A DNA stretch of 64,000 nt, from NCBI RefSeq assembly GCF_018129685.1, contig NZ_JAFCLG010000008.1, positions 248,001-312,000 of the forward strand, written 5' to 3'. Source of the stretch: Bradyrhizobium manausense (GTDB taxonomy: Bacteria; Pseudomonadota; Alphaproteobacteria; Rhizobiales; Xanthobacteraceae). The notes under the pieces were generated by a model that saw nothing but the letters and a program-made list of their open reading frames with translations, ran no database searches and had not been told where the DNA came from. Made by a program: the position numbers and the translations under genes. Shown piece by piece: positions 54,478 through 63,363 of this stretch. How positions within the stretch are numbered: the first letter of the stretch is position 1; every line of letters begins with the position of its first letter.

Positions 54478-56343
54478 CTACCGCGTCTTCACGATCTGCA
54501 GCAGTTCCTCGCCATAATGCTCGAGCTTCTTGTCGCCGATGCCGGGGACGTTGCGGAGTTCGTCGAGCGTAGTCGGCCAGGCCCGGACGATGCCGTCGAT
54601 GGTGGCATCGTGAAGTACGACATAGGCCGGCACACCGCGCTCGCGCGCGATATCCGAGCGCCACGCGCGCAGTCGCGCTCGCAGTTCGGGATCGACGTCG
54701 CCCTGCGGCACACTGGCCGCCGGCGCAAGGTCGCCGCGGCGTGATTTTGCGCGGCTGGCGCGCACGCGCGCGGTGGGCGCCTCCTCGCGCAGCCACACCT
54801 CCGTCTCGCCGCGCAGGACGCCACGCGCGGAGTCGGTCAGCTTCAACGCGCCGAAGGCCTCGCTGTCGGCCTGCAAATGCCCCATCGCCACCAGTTGCCT
54901 GAGCACCGTGCGCCACTGCTTCTCGTTGAGCTCGCGGCCGATCCCGAACACGGACAGCTTGTCGTGGCCGAACTGCGTCACCTTTTCGGTCAGGCGCCCG
55001 ATCAGCACGTCGATCAGATGCATCGCGCCAAAGCGTTGCCCGGTGCGATAGACGCAGGAGAGCAGCTTCTGCGCCAGTACCTTGCCCTCGCGCATTTTCG
55101 GAGGTGTCAGGCAGTTATCGCAATTCCCGCAACTCTCGCCATGCAGGGTCTCGCCGAAATAGCCGAGCAGCCGCCTGCGACGGCACTGGGCGGTCTCGGC
55201 GAGACCGACCAGCGCATCCAGCTTGCCGATCGAGACGCGCTTGAAATCGTCCGAGCCCGTGGATTCATCGATCATGCGGCGCTGCTGCACGATGTCGGAG
55301 AGCCCATAGGCCATCCAGGCAACCGACGGCTTGCCGTCACGGCCCGCGCGACCCGTCTCCTGGTAATAGGCCTCGATGCTCTTTGGCAGATCGAGATGAG
55401 CGACGAAGCGTACGTCGGGCTTGTCGATGCCCATGCCGAACGCGATGGTCGCGACGATGACGATGCCGTCTTCGTTGAGGAAGCGGTCCTGGTTGCGCGA
55501 TCGCACACTGCCGTCGAGCCCGGCGTGATAGGGCAGCGCCGCAATGCCGGCCTCCGCGAGCGCAGCGGCAACCTCCTCGACGCGGTTGCGCGACAGGCAA
55601 TAGACCACGCCGGCGTCACCGGTGTGCCGCTCCCGGATGAACTCCTTGAGCTGGGACACCGCGTTGCGCTTGTCGACGATTTCGTAGCGGATGTTGGGCC
55701 GGTCGAAGCTGGAGACAAATTGCGGGCTGCCCGTCAGTTGCAGCCGCTGGACAATCTCCCTCCGCGTCAGTTCGTCTGCGGTTGCGGTCAGCGCGATGCG
55801 CGGCACGTCGGGAAAGCGCTCGGCGATGATGGACAGGCCGACATATTCGGGCCGGAAGTCGTGGCCCCATTGCGAGACGCAATGCGCTTCGTCGATGGCG
55901 AACAGCGCCACCTTGGCCTGCGCCAGCATCGACAGGCAGCGCGCCGTGACCAGCCGTTCGGGCGCGACATAGAGCAGATCGAGATCACCTGCGATCAGGC
56001 GCCGCTCGATTTCGGAGGCTTCCTGCAAGCTCAGCGACGAGTTCAGTGCCGCGGCGTTGACGCCCGCTTCGGTCAAACCGGCGACCTGATCGCGCATCAG
56101 TGCGATCAGCGGCGAGACCACGATGCCGCACCCCTCGCGCAACAGCGATGGCAATTGATAGCACAGCGACTTGCCGCCGCCGGTCGGCATCAGCACCAGG
56201 CAATTGCCGCCGTCGGTGACGTGCCGGATGATCTCGCCCTGCGCCCCACGAAAACCCGGCAGGCCGAACACCGAATGCAACACCGACAGCGCATCGCGGC
56301 CATCGGCCGGCGCTGGCAGCGGAGCGGTGGAAGGGGCGGGCAT
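54478..56343 (-). CDS. recQ: ATP-dependent DNA helicase RecQ
   Basis: 621 residues from the ATG at 56343. 3'-5' helicase in recombination repair. Walker A PTGGGKSLCYQLP, DEAH box in AIDEAHCVSQWGHDFRPEY, helicase C motif GRAGRDGKPS, RQC zinc cysteines (CGNCDNC) and one C-terminal HRDC domain (about 545-620). The long frame upstream of 56343 passes through a dispersed repeat and is not coding. Confidence 0.96.
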   Translation of the reverse strand: MPAPSTAPLPAPADGRDALSVLHSVFGLPGFRGAQGEIIRHVTDGGNCLVLMPTGGGKSLCYQLPSLLREGCGIVVSPLIALMRDQVAGLTEAGVNAAALNSSLSLQEASEIERRLIAGDLDLLYVAPERLVTARCLSMLAQAKVALFAIDEAHCVSQWGHDFRPEYVGLSIIAERFPDVPRIALTATADELTRREIVQRLQLTGSPQFVSSFDRPNIRYEIVDKRNAVSQLKEFIRERHTGDAGVVYCLSRNRVEEVAAALAEAGIAALPYHAGLDGSVRSRNQDRFLNEDGIVIVATIAFGMGIDKPDVRFVAHLDLPKSIEAYYQETGRAGRDGKPSVAWMAYGLSDIVQQRRMIDESTGSDDFKRVSIGKLDALVGLAETAQCRRRRLLGYFGETLHGESCGNCDNCLTPPKMREGKVLAQKLLSCVYRTGQRFGAMHLIDVLIGRLTEKVTQFGHDKLSVFGIGRELNEKQWRTVLRQLVAMGHLQADSEAFGALKLTDSARGVLRGETEVWLREEAPTARVRASRAKSRRGDLAPAASVPQGDVDPELRARLRAWRSDIARERGVPAYVVLHDATIDGIVRAWPTTLDELRNVPGIGDKKLEHYGEELLQIVKTR

Positions 56344-56435
56344 GGGCGTGTCGGGGTCTTGCGAGATTCGTCGCAACGGCAGTCGCACGACGGCGCTGGC
56401 GTTGCAAGGCTGTTTGCGGGGCTGGGCGCTGTCTT

Positions 56436-56584
56436 CCCCTCTCCCCTTGCGGGAGAGGGTGGCTCGCCGCGAAGCGGCGAGACAGGTGAGGGGTATTACT
56501 CCGCGGAATCGATTAGGATTATTTTGCGGAGACATACCCCCTCATCCGGCGCTTCGCGCCACCTTCTCCCGCAAGGGGAGAAGG
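56436..56584. repeat. Dispersed palindromic repeat, family E
   Basis: CCCCTCTCCCCTTGCGGGAG ... CTCCCGCAAGGGGAGAAGG as outer arms, with GGTGGC/GCCACC and GGTGAGGGGTAT/ATACCCCCTCATCC inside. The arms pair over about 30 positions. It lies between the polysaccharide deacetylase stop and the recQ start. Confidence 0.85.
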
Positions 56585-56594
56585 AAGAAAGCAG

Positions 56595-57371
56595 CTACGC
56601 CCCGATCCTGCGCAGAGCTTCAGCAACCGTCACGATCGGCATGCTGCGCCTTTCCGCCGCCTGCAGCGCGTGGCGCAACAGGGCCGGCGTGCAGCCGTAG
56701 GGGCTCGGCTCATCGACGACGTCATGGCCGTAGAAGATCAGCCAGCCACCGCTTGCGACCGCCTCGTCGAAGTAACGATCGACGCCCGAAATATCGATCT
56801 CGCGATTGACCAGCGGCGAGGCACGCAGGAACTGCAGATCGATGACATCGCTGTTGACGCCGGGAAGGATACCCCGCGCCGAGTGGAAGTTTCGCGCGAG
56901 CTGCGGCTTGCGCCAGACCGAGGCAAGACCATACGGATAGGCGAAATTCTCAAGCCGGATCGAGGGATCGATGGCGCTGAAATGGCTACGGTTCCGCTCG
57001 ATCTCATGCGCCAGCGCGCCCTCATCGAGATCGACCGCGCGCAGATGCGAGAAGGTGTGGCAGCCGATCTCGTGACCGTCGCGATGCAACCGAACGATTG
57101 CGTCGTTCGACAGGCCGCGCCAGTGATCACCGGGTTGATCGATCAGGCTGCCAGCGAGATAGAACGTGCCGCGCCCGCCATGCGCTTCCAGCAGCGAAGC
57201 GCCCTCGCCTGCTGCGCTGTCAGGGGCGTCATCGAAGGTGAAACTCACCATTGGCGCGTGCGCCGGCAAGCGGTGCGGCGCGGCGCGGAAATGCCGGGCC
57301 AGCCGATTGCTCAAGCGTCCGTTGAGAGCCGACAGCACGAATGCATTCCCTGTGATTCCGTATCTCTGCAC
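56595..57371 (-). CDS. Polysaccharide deacetylase (NodB-homology) family protein
   Basis: 258 residues. Carbohydrate esterase family 4: first Asp in FTFDDAPD, metal histidines in HEIGCHTFSHLRAVD, and late FYGHDVVD. No signal peptide is evident, so it acts on a cytoplasmic or membrane-face sugar. Not a nod gene by context. The 73 bases upstream include GGCAAGCTTAACGCTTG, a small inverted repeat. Confidence 0.9.
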   Translation of the reverse strand: MQRYGITGNAFVLSALNGRLSNRLARHFRAAPHRLPAHAPMVSFTFDDAPDSAAGEGASLLEAHGGRGTFYLAGSLIDQPGDHWRGLSNDAIVRLHRDGHEIGCHTFSHLRAVDLDEGALAHEIERNRSHFSAIDPSIRLENFAYPYGLASVWRKPQLARNFHSARGILPGVNSDVIDLQFLRASPLVNREIDISGVDRYFDEAVASGGWLIFYGHDVVDEPSPYGCTPALLRHALQAAERRSMPIVTVAEALRRIGA

Positions 57372-57444
57372 TGAAACATTTGTGGCCCAGCCTAGGCAAG
57401 CTTAACGCTTGGGTAATCCTAACGCGGGACCAACAGCCCCCGGC

Positions 57445-58446
57445 TTAACGCGCGAGCAGCGGCACTTCGGCATCGGTGCCGAGATATTGCAGCCAATTGC
57501 CGAAAAGCGTCGCCGCGGCGCTGCCGGCAGCAATATCCGCGCGCAAGGTCAGCGCAGGCAGCTCGTTGGTCAACGCCGGATGGCGCTGATGCCTCGCCCG
57601 CTTTTCGAACCGCACCAGCTTTTCTTCCGTCGCTGCGTCAAAATAGCTCACGGGGAGTGCCGGATAGACCTCCCGCTCGCGCGCGAGAAAGCGCCCGATG
57701 TCACGCAGGTACTCCCGCTGCAGCGACAGCGCGTCATACTCAGGGTGGCCCTGGAAAAACACGAAGCGGCTGTCATATTGCCGGACAAAGACATCGACGC
57801 CGGCCCGGGCCGACAAGGTCAGGACCTGATAGCCGGCCTGCGTCAGATCGCCCTCCGTGACTTCGTTCAGCCGCGAATGCGACACCTTGAGGGGCGCCGG
57901 CGCATCGCGTGTGAGAGGGTCGGTGGTCACAGCCGCGCAATCGAAGATGCCATGGCATTTGGACGGCAGGCGCCGCCGTTCGACGCGATCGAGATGCAGC
58001 ACCGCCGCATGCGCGGCAAGGCATGACCAGATCGTCGAGCGCGTGCTGGTCTTGGCCCAGTCGATCAACTCGGTAAGATCCTGCCAGTACGGTTCCTGGT
58101 CGAGCTCGGGCGCGACGGGCTCGGCGCCGGTCACGATCAGCCCGTCGAACTTCTGACGCTTGAGATCGGAGAGATCGGAATATTCGCTCTCGACATGCCA
58201 CTTCGCCTCCGGCGACCGTTTTACCGACGGCAGCGAGAAGCAATGGAAGCGGATACGACGCGGACCTGCGGCCGCCTGGAGCAGCTTCATGAACTGCCGT
58301 TCCGTCGCCTTCAGCGCCGTATCCGGCATGTTGTTGATCAGCCCAATAGTCAGTTCGGCGCCGCCGTGGTCGCGCACAAGATCGCCTTCGACCGGCACCA
58401 GCGCCGGACTCGCGATACCTTGATCCCTGGCGATCAAGACGCTCAT
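57445..58446 (-). CDS. metA: Homoserine O-acyltransferase, MetA (HTS) family
   Basis: 333 residues from the ATG at 58446. Activates homoserine for methionine synthesis. Cys nucleophile in IWSCLAAHAAVL and His in FFQGHPEYDALS; glutamate two positions on completes the set. At the position that sets acyl specificity (Gly for succinyl, Glu for acetyl in studied MetA) my hand alignment gives Glu in GAEPVAPELDQ, pointing to acetyl-CoA use. That agrees with metY ten bases upstream, whose product uses O-acetylhomoserine. Second gene of the metY-metA operon. Confidence 0.92.
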   Translation of the reverse strand: MSVLIARDQGIASPALVPVEGDLVRDHGGAELTIGLINNMPDTALKATERQFMKLLQAAAGPRRIRFHCFSLPSVKRSPEAKWHVESEYSDLSDLKRQKFDGLIVTGAEPVAPELDQEPYWQDLTELIDWAKTSTRSTIWSCLAAHAAVLHLDRVERRRLPSKCHGIFDCAAVTTDPLTRDAPAPLKVSHSRLNEVTEGDLTQAGYQVLTLSARAGVDVFVRQYDSRFVFFQGHPEYDALSLQREYLRDIGRFLAREREVYPALPVSYFDAATEEKLVRFEKRARHQRHPALTNELPALTLRADIAAGSAAATLFGNWLQYLGTDAEVPLLAR

Positions 58447-58456
58447 CGGCTTGAGC

Positions 58457-59758
58457 TTACTCCGCGGCCTGAAGACGCGAGGCCGGACACGCCTTTTCCA
58501 GCGCCTGGTCGATGTCCTCGATGATGTCTGAGGCATGCTCGATGCCGATCGAGAGGCGAATTGTCTCCGGCAGAACGCCGGCTGCGCGCTGCTGCTCCGC
58601 CGACATCTGCCGATGCGTGGTCGAGGCCGGGTGGCAGGCCAGCGATTTGGCGTCGCCAATGTTGACGAGACGCGTGATCAGCTTCAGCGCGTCATAGAAG
58701 GCCTTGCCGGCCTCCATGCCGCCCTTGATGCCGAAGGTGAACAGCGAGGAGGCGTTGCCGTCGAGATATTTTTGCACGAGCGGGTAATAGGGGCTGTCCG
58801 GGAAGCCGGTGTAGTTGACCCAGGCGACCCGCGGATCGTTGCGCAGGAATTCGGCGACCTTGCGGGCGTTCTCGCAGTGGCGCTCCATGCGCAGCGCGAC
58901 CGTCTCGATACCCTGGAGCAACAGGAAGGCGTTGAACGGCGACAGCACCGAGCCCATGGTGCGCTGATACACACTGCGCGCACGCTCGATAAAGGCCGTC
59001 TTGCCGAATCGCTCGGCGTAGACGAGGCCGTGATAGGAGGCGTCAGGCTTGTTGTAGGCCGGGAAGCGGTCGGCATGCCTGGCCCAGGGAAAGTTTCCGG
59101 AATCGACGATGGCGCCACCAAGCGTGGTGCCGTGGCCGCCCAGGAACTTGGTCAGCGAATGCACGGCGATGTCGGCGCCGTAGTCGAACGGCTTGAGCAG
59201 GATCGGGGTTGCGACCGTATTGTCCACGATCAGGGGCACGCCATGCGCATGCGCGATCTTGGCCAGCGCCTCGATGTCGCAGACATTGCCGGCGGGATTG
59301 CCGATGGTCTCGGCGAACATGGCGCGGGTGTTCTCGTCGATCAGCCTTGCGATCGCGTCAGGCGCGTCGCTCTCGGCGAAGCGGCCGGTGATGCCCTGCC
59401 GCGGCAGGATGTGGGAGAGCAGCGTGTGCGTTGTGCCGTAGAGCTGCGGCACGGATACGATGTTGCCGCCGTGATCGGCGACATTGACGAAAGCGAAATG
59501 CAACGCGGCCTGGCCGGTTGCGACCGCGAGCGCGCCGACGCCACCCTCGAGCTGGGCGATGCGCTTTTCCAACACGGCGCTGGTCGGATTGGCGATGCGG
59601 CTGTAGCGAAAACCTTCCGCCTCCAGATTGAAGAGCGCGGCACCATGGTCGGCGCTGTCGAAGGCGTAGGCTGCGGTCTGGTAGATCGGCACGGCGACCG
59701 CGTGCGTGGTGGCCTCGGGCTCATAGCCGGCGTGAATAGCAATCGTCTCGTTGCGCAT
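58457..59758 (-). CDS. metY: O-acetylhomoserine sulfhydrylase (aminocarboxypropyltransferase)
   Basis: 433 residues from the ATG at 59758, with GGAGG eight bases before it. PLP Cys/Met metabolism family; PLP lysine in HSLTKFLGGHGTTLGG, plus PIYQTAAYAF and ETIGNPAGNVCDI. Converts O-acetylhomoserine and sulfide to homocysteine. At this length and with LNAFLLLQGIETVALRMERH-like helices it is MetY rather than the shorter MetB/MetZ. First gene of the operon behind the structured leader. Confidence 0.95.
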   Translation of the reverse strand: MRNETIAIHAGYEPEATTHAVAVPIYQTAAYAFDSADHGAALFNLEAEGFRYSRIANPTSAVLEKRIAQLEGGVGALAVATGQAALHFAFVNVADHGGNIVSVPQLYGTTHTLLSHILPRQGITGRFAESDAPDAIARLIDENTRAMFAETIGNPAGNVCDIEALAKIAHAHGVPLIVDNTVATPILLKPFDYGADIAVHSLTKFLGGHGTTLGGAIVDSGNFPWARHADRFPAYNKPDASYHGLVYAERFGKTAFIERARSVYQRTMGSVLSPFNAFLLLQGIETVALRMERHCENARKVAEFLRNDPRVAWVNYTGFPDSPYYPLVQKYLDGNASSLFTFGIKGGMEAGKAFYDALKLITRLVNIGDAKSLACHPASTTHRQMSAEQQRAAGVLPETIRLSIGIEHASDIIEDIDQALEKACPASRLQAAE

Positions 59759-59814
59759 CGTACCACCTCCGCGTGGAGCGGGCCGCACTTATTGGCCTGT
59801 ATGAGGCATGTGCG

Positions 59815-59907
59815 TTGTCCGCCGTTCCTCTGTTAGAGGCGGGCGGTAAAGCGGACAATAATTCGCCTAGACATCGAGGAAGTAACCCTAATGTCTGTTG
59901 GCGAATT
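59815..59907 (-). promoter_or_regulatory. Structured leader with two long inverted repeats and a 13-codon frame before metY
   Basis: Minus strand, in order: AATTCGCC..AGACAT ... ATGTCT.GGCGAATT (59907-59860), then TTGTCCGC ... GCGGACAA (59858-59815) with an inner CCTCT-AAC-AGAGG. A frame MSRRIIVRFTARL runs from ATG 59874 to TAA 59833, from the first repeat's right arm into the second's loop. The layout resembles an attenuator, though no ribosome site or SAM-II riboswitch core is visible. The first repeat could instead be a DNA operator. Confidence 0.5.
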
Positions 59908-59935
59908 GGCTAAAATTTGAGTCAATTCGTATTAA

Positions 59936-60868
59936 CTACGGCGCAGGCGTCACCAGAAACCCCGCGCGCGGAAAGTGAACGACGATGTCACCCGCGACAT
60001 CGTCGTGACGACGGATGGCGATGCCCTGGCCCGACAGCGCGACGATCCGCCCGCGCACGGCGATCCTGCCATAATCGTCGGGCCTGACGTCGACGAGGTC
60101 GCCCACCTTGCGGCCGTTGGGATCGCGCGGATCGTTCGCCTCGCTTGTCTGCGGCGTCGCGGCCTGGCCGATCCGGAGCGCCTCCGCGGTCGACATCTCG
60201 GTCCGTGCGCCATGTCCGATCGCGCGGACCCGCTCTTCCCAGGCGCGCACCTTGGGAAACTCGGCGAGCAACTGGTCGGCGACCGGCAGGCTGGAGCGAA
60301 CGTACCAGATGTTCATGTAAGCGTTGATGTCGACGAGGCTTGGCGCCGCGCCGCAGAGCCATTGGCCACCGCCAGCAAGCTGGGTCTCGATCCAGCCGAC
60401 ATGGGCGCGATATTGATCGCGCATCTGCGGGATCGTCGCCGTCATCGCCGCAACGTCGAATTTCGCGCCGCGCAGCTTCTCGCGATCTTCGATGAAGCTT
60501 TGCGGTACCTTGTCGGCAAGCGAGCCGAAGATGAGGTTCACCGTATTCTGGAAGAAGGATCTGTCGGTCCACATCGCGCTCGCCCAGGCGAGCCCCTCGC
60601 CTCCGTCGGGAAACAGGGTCGGCGCGGGAAAGCGGCGTTCGAGCTCGCGCATGATGCACTGGGTGTCGCAATAGACGTCCGCGCCGATCTGCATCACCGG
60701 CGTACGCCTGTAACCGCCGGTGAGCGGCATCAGATCCGGACGCGGCATGATCCTGGAGATGCGCACCGACGTCCAGGCGATCTGCTTCAGGCCGAAGATC
60801 AGACGGATTTTCTCGGAGAACGGCGACTCGTCGAAATGATGCAGAATGATCGCGTGATCGATCGGCAT
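59936..60868 (-). CDS. Glutathione S-transferase family protein with a C-terminal extension
   Basis: 310 residues from ATG 60868 (GGAGG eight bases upstream; ATG 60886 is possible). Thioredoxin-like N-terminal domain (ILHHFDESPFSEKIRLIFGLK, GGYRRTPVMQIGADVYCDTQ) and a helical C-terminal domain to about 235. The last 65 residues (VGDLVDVRPDDYGRIAVRGR then IVVHFPRAGF) are beta-rich and extend past the usual GST end of 220-240. Their role is unknown. Confidence 0.87.
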   Translation of the reverse strand: MPIDHAIILHHFDESPFSEKIRLIFGLKQIAWTSVRISRIMPRPDLMPLTGGYRRTPVMQIGADVYCDTQCIMRELERRFPAPTLFPDGGEGLAWASAMWTDRSFFQNTVNLIFGSLADKVPQSFIEDREKLRGAKFDVAAMTATIPQMRDQYRAHVGWIETQLAGGGQWLCGAAPSLVDINAYMNIWYVRSSLPVADQLLAEFPKVRAWEERVRAIGHGARTEMSTAEALRIGQAATPQTSEANDPRDPNGRKVGDLVDVRPDDYGRIAVRGRIVALSGQGIAIRRHDDVAGDIVVHFPRAGFLVTPAP

Positions 60869-60933
60869 GATCCGTCCCTCCAGCATTTGGTTTCTCCCTC
60901 GCACACATCGGAGGGAGAACCAGTCGTATCACC

Positions 60934-62487
60934 CTACTCCATCGTCTCCCAGAGCCGGTGGGCCAGCACGCCCGCGCGTTTCTCGATCGCAGCGGCAGCA
61001 TCGAGCGCGAGATCCTCGCGGTAACGGCCCGCGATGAGCTGCACGCCGATCGGCTGGCCATCGTGCACGGCAACCGGCACGACGGCGCCGGGCAGGCCCA
61101 GCACATTGATCGCCGAGATGAAGCGGATCTCGCCCCAGAAGATCTCCTGCACACGCTTGGCGCTGACGGTGTCGTCGCGCGGGCCTGGGGTCGGCTGCAC
61201 CGTGGTCGGCGCCAGCACCACCGGATACGCCTCGAAGAACAATTGCCAGGCCCGGATGTGGCCGTTGCGGGCAGCCGTCGCCTGCATCCAGGCCTTGAGA
61301 TCGAGCACGTTGGCCTTGGCCTTCATGCCACCCCACGCCTTGTGGAAGTCTTCGGTCGTCACCTTCAGCATGGCGGCCTCCTGCATCACCACCGTCTCGT
61401 TGGTGATGATGTCGCACCAGGTCTGCCAGACGCCGTTGATGTCGGGCACCTCGACCTCGCTGACGCGATAGCCGTAACGCTCCAGATGATCGGCGGCCTG
61501 GCGGAGCGCCGCGCTGACCGCCGGATCGACCTTCATGTCACCGGGGATTTTTGCCAGCGCGACCTTGATCGGCCCCTTCGGCTTCGGCCCGGTCAGCGGC
61601 GCCGGCACCCACCAGGGATCGCGCGGATCGCGCTGGCTCATCACTTGCAGCGCCAGACGAACATCGCCCACGTGGCGGGCGAGCGGCCCCTGCGCCGACA
61701 TCAGATGCGCCAGCATCGGCCGCTCCGCGGTCGCGCTTGCGTTGAAGGCTGGAATGCGCCCCTGCGTCGGCTTGATGGTCGCAACGCCGTTGCAATGCGC
61801 GGGCCAGCGCAGCGAGCCGCCGATGTCGTTGCCATGCGCGATGGTGCCGATGCCGGCAGCGACCGCCGAACCCGCGCCGCCCGATGAGCCCCCGCAAGTG
61901 ATGTCGGGATTCCAGGGATTGAGCGTCAGGCCGTGCAGCGGATTGTCGGTAAAACCGCGGAAGGAGAATTCGGGCGTGTTGGTAAGTCCGATGATGATCG
62001 CGCCGGCCTTCTTGAGGTTGCGGACAACAGGGGAATCCGAGGGCGCAACGAGGTGCTTGTTGGCGGGAACGCCGTTGAAATTCGGCCTGCCCTCGTAGTC
62101 GACGTTCTCCTTGACGGTGACGGGCACACCGTGCAGGAGCCCGAGCTCGCCGCCCTTGGCGCGCTGCTTGTCGGCTGAATGCGCGGCCTTCAAGGCGTCC
62201 GCGCCAAGATCGACCACCACCGCATTCAGCCTGGGATTGACGGCGTGCATGCGCTCCAGATGTGCCTCGACGGTCTCCACCGCCGAGATTGCGCCGGAAC
62301 GGATCGCAGCGGCGGTGTCCACCGCCGACCATTGCCAGACCGGCCCTTTGGGCCGACGCGCTCTGGACTTCTTGACTGTCGTCTTGACCGGCTTCGCTGC
62401 AGCCGCCTTGCGGACGGCCGTCTCGGCTGAGTTCTTCGTCCCTTTTTTTGAAGCACTTTTCTTCTTGGTCACCGTCTTCTTCGCCAC
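60934..62487 (-). CDS. Amidase signature enzyme with lysine-rich N-terminal tail
   Basis: 517 residues from the GTG at 62487, with AGGAG before it. Catalytic triad of the amidase signature family: Lys126 (VTVKENV), cis-Ser in CGGSSGGAG (about 201-202) and Ser225 (GNDIGGSLRWPA). Residues 2-48 are a Lys/Ala/Thr tail with SAKK-like units, as in histone H1-like bacterial proteins; it would bind nucleic acid or polyanions. The longer open frame upstream is discarded because of this start's ribosome site. Substrate unknown. Confidence 0.9.
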   Translation of the reverse strand: MAKKTVTKKKSASKKGTKNSAETAVRKAAAAKPVKTTVKKSRARRPKGPVWQWSAVDTAAAIRSGAISAVETVEAHLERMHAVNPRLNAVVVDLGADALKAAHSADKQRAKGGELGLLHGVPVTVKENVDYEGRPNFNGVPANKHLVAPSDSPVVRNLKKAGAIIIGLTNTPEFSFRGFTDNPLHGLTLNPWNPDITCGGSSGGAGSAVAAGIGTIAHGNDIGGSLRWPAHCNGVATIKPTQGRIPAFNASATAERPMLAHLMSAQGPLARHVGDVRLALQVMSQRDPRDPWWVPAPLTGPKPKGPIKVALAKIPGDMKVDPAVSAALRQAADHLERYGYRVSEVEVPDINGVWQTWCDIITNETVVMQEAAMLKVTTEDFHKAWGGMKAKANVLDLKAWMQATAARNGHIRAWQLFFEAYPVVLAPTTVQPTPGPRDDTVSAKRVQEIFWGEIRFISAINVLGLPGAVVPVAVHDGQPIGVQLIAGRYREDLALDAAAAIEKRAGVLAHRLWETME

Positions 62488-62717
62488 GTCGTATCTCCTG
62501 AAACTTCCCCCGCGGAGGTTACGGACGGCGTTGAGGCCTGTACAGCGGCGTTTCTCTGCATGGCGCATGGCGGCGACGCCAATGCGACTCCCAGCACGCA
62601 TCCGCGTCTTCATCGATTTCCGGCGGAGCATGTGCGGGTGAGCGACCCGGCGCCGAAGCGCGCGGGGGATGGGGAGTGGAAATTGGTGAGATTGATAGCG
62701 GACAGATTTTTGAGCGG

Positions 62718-62807
62718 TGGCGGAGAGAGTGGGATTCGAACCCACGGTACGGTTTCCCGCACACACGCTTTCCAAGCGTGCGCCTTAAGCCACTCGGCCA
62801 TCTCTCC
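62718..62807 (-). tRNA. tRNA-Ser (anticodon GGA)
   Basis: Minus strand, 90 bases ending in an encoded CCA. Acceptor GGAGAGA pairs with TCTCTCC; D arm GGCCGAGTGG; anticodon stem CACGC/GCGTG with loop TTGGAAA; a long variable arm as in class II tRNAs; T arm GTGGGTTCGAATCCCAC. It reads UCC/UCU codons. Such 3' ends can serve as integration sites, but no integrase or duplication of the end is seen nearby. Confidence 0.96.
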
Positions 62808-63003
62808 GGAGCGCCCTCTCTTGAAGGGGCGCCGGTGATTTTGCAAGAGATCGCGGGACAATCGGGCGAATTTTCCGCAACATATTGAATTTAAAAGACA
62901 ATATCTCGCTCAGCGCGGCCGCCCGGAACCCTCCTTTGGCTGAACCAGGCGCGGGTTTGTCGCGACGATTCACTTGAAACCGCCAAACACGACAGGGGCG
63001 CCC

Positions 63004-63345
63004 ATGACGATCCGCAAAACCATCGCCGTGCTCGGCCTGATTTCGGCCCTTGGCGCCGGTATTACGACGTCCGCCAATGCGCAGGCCTGCAACAGGCAGG
63101 GCGTCGATGTGACCTGCGACGACGGACGGCGCGGGGTGCTTTCGGGCGACACCATTCTATGGCCGGACGGCACGCGCTCCAGCTCGACGCCGCATCAGAG
63201 CGTGATCATCGGCAACAAGAGCTCGGTGCATGTCGGACCCGGCGTATTCGTCGGCCAGGGCAAGGGCATAGTGCCGATGGATGACCCGAATGCGCCGAAC
63301 AAGCGCCAATGCGCGATCCTGGATGGTGTGTTGTATTGCTATTGA
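63004..63345 (+). CDS. Small secreted protein of unknown function
   Basis: 113 residues from the ATG at 63004. Sec signal peptide (MTIRKTIAVLGLISALGAG... cut after ANAQA near residue 27). The mature part has four Cys (CNRQGVDVTC and CAILDGVLYC) that likely form disulfides, and Gly/Val-rich strands between. I recognise no family. It stands alone between tRNA-Ser and otsA. Confidence 0.72.
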   Translation: MTIRKTIAVLGLISALGAGITTSANAQACNRQGVDVTCDDGRRGVLSGDTILWPDGTRSSSTPHQSVIIGNKSSVHVGPGVFVGQGKGIVPMDDPNAPNKRQCAILDGVLYCY

Positions 63346-63363
63346 AGCGGCGTTGCCCGCGGA

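Noticed and set aside
59759..59935. SAM-II riboswitch before metY
   Set aside because: I looked for the conserved SAM-II core on the coding strand and found no match; only unrelated inverted repeats are present.
62718..62807. Genomic island at tRNA-Ser
   Set aside because: No integrase, no direct repeat of the tRNA 3' end and no change in coding bias on either side.
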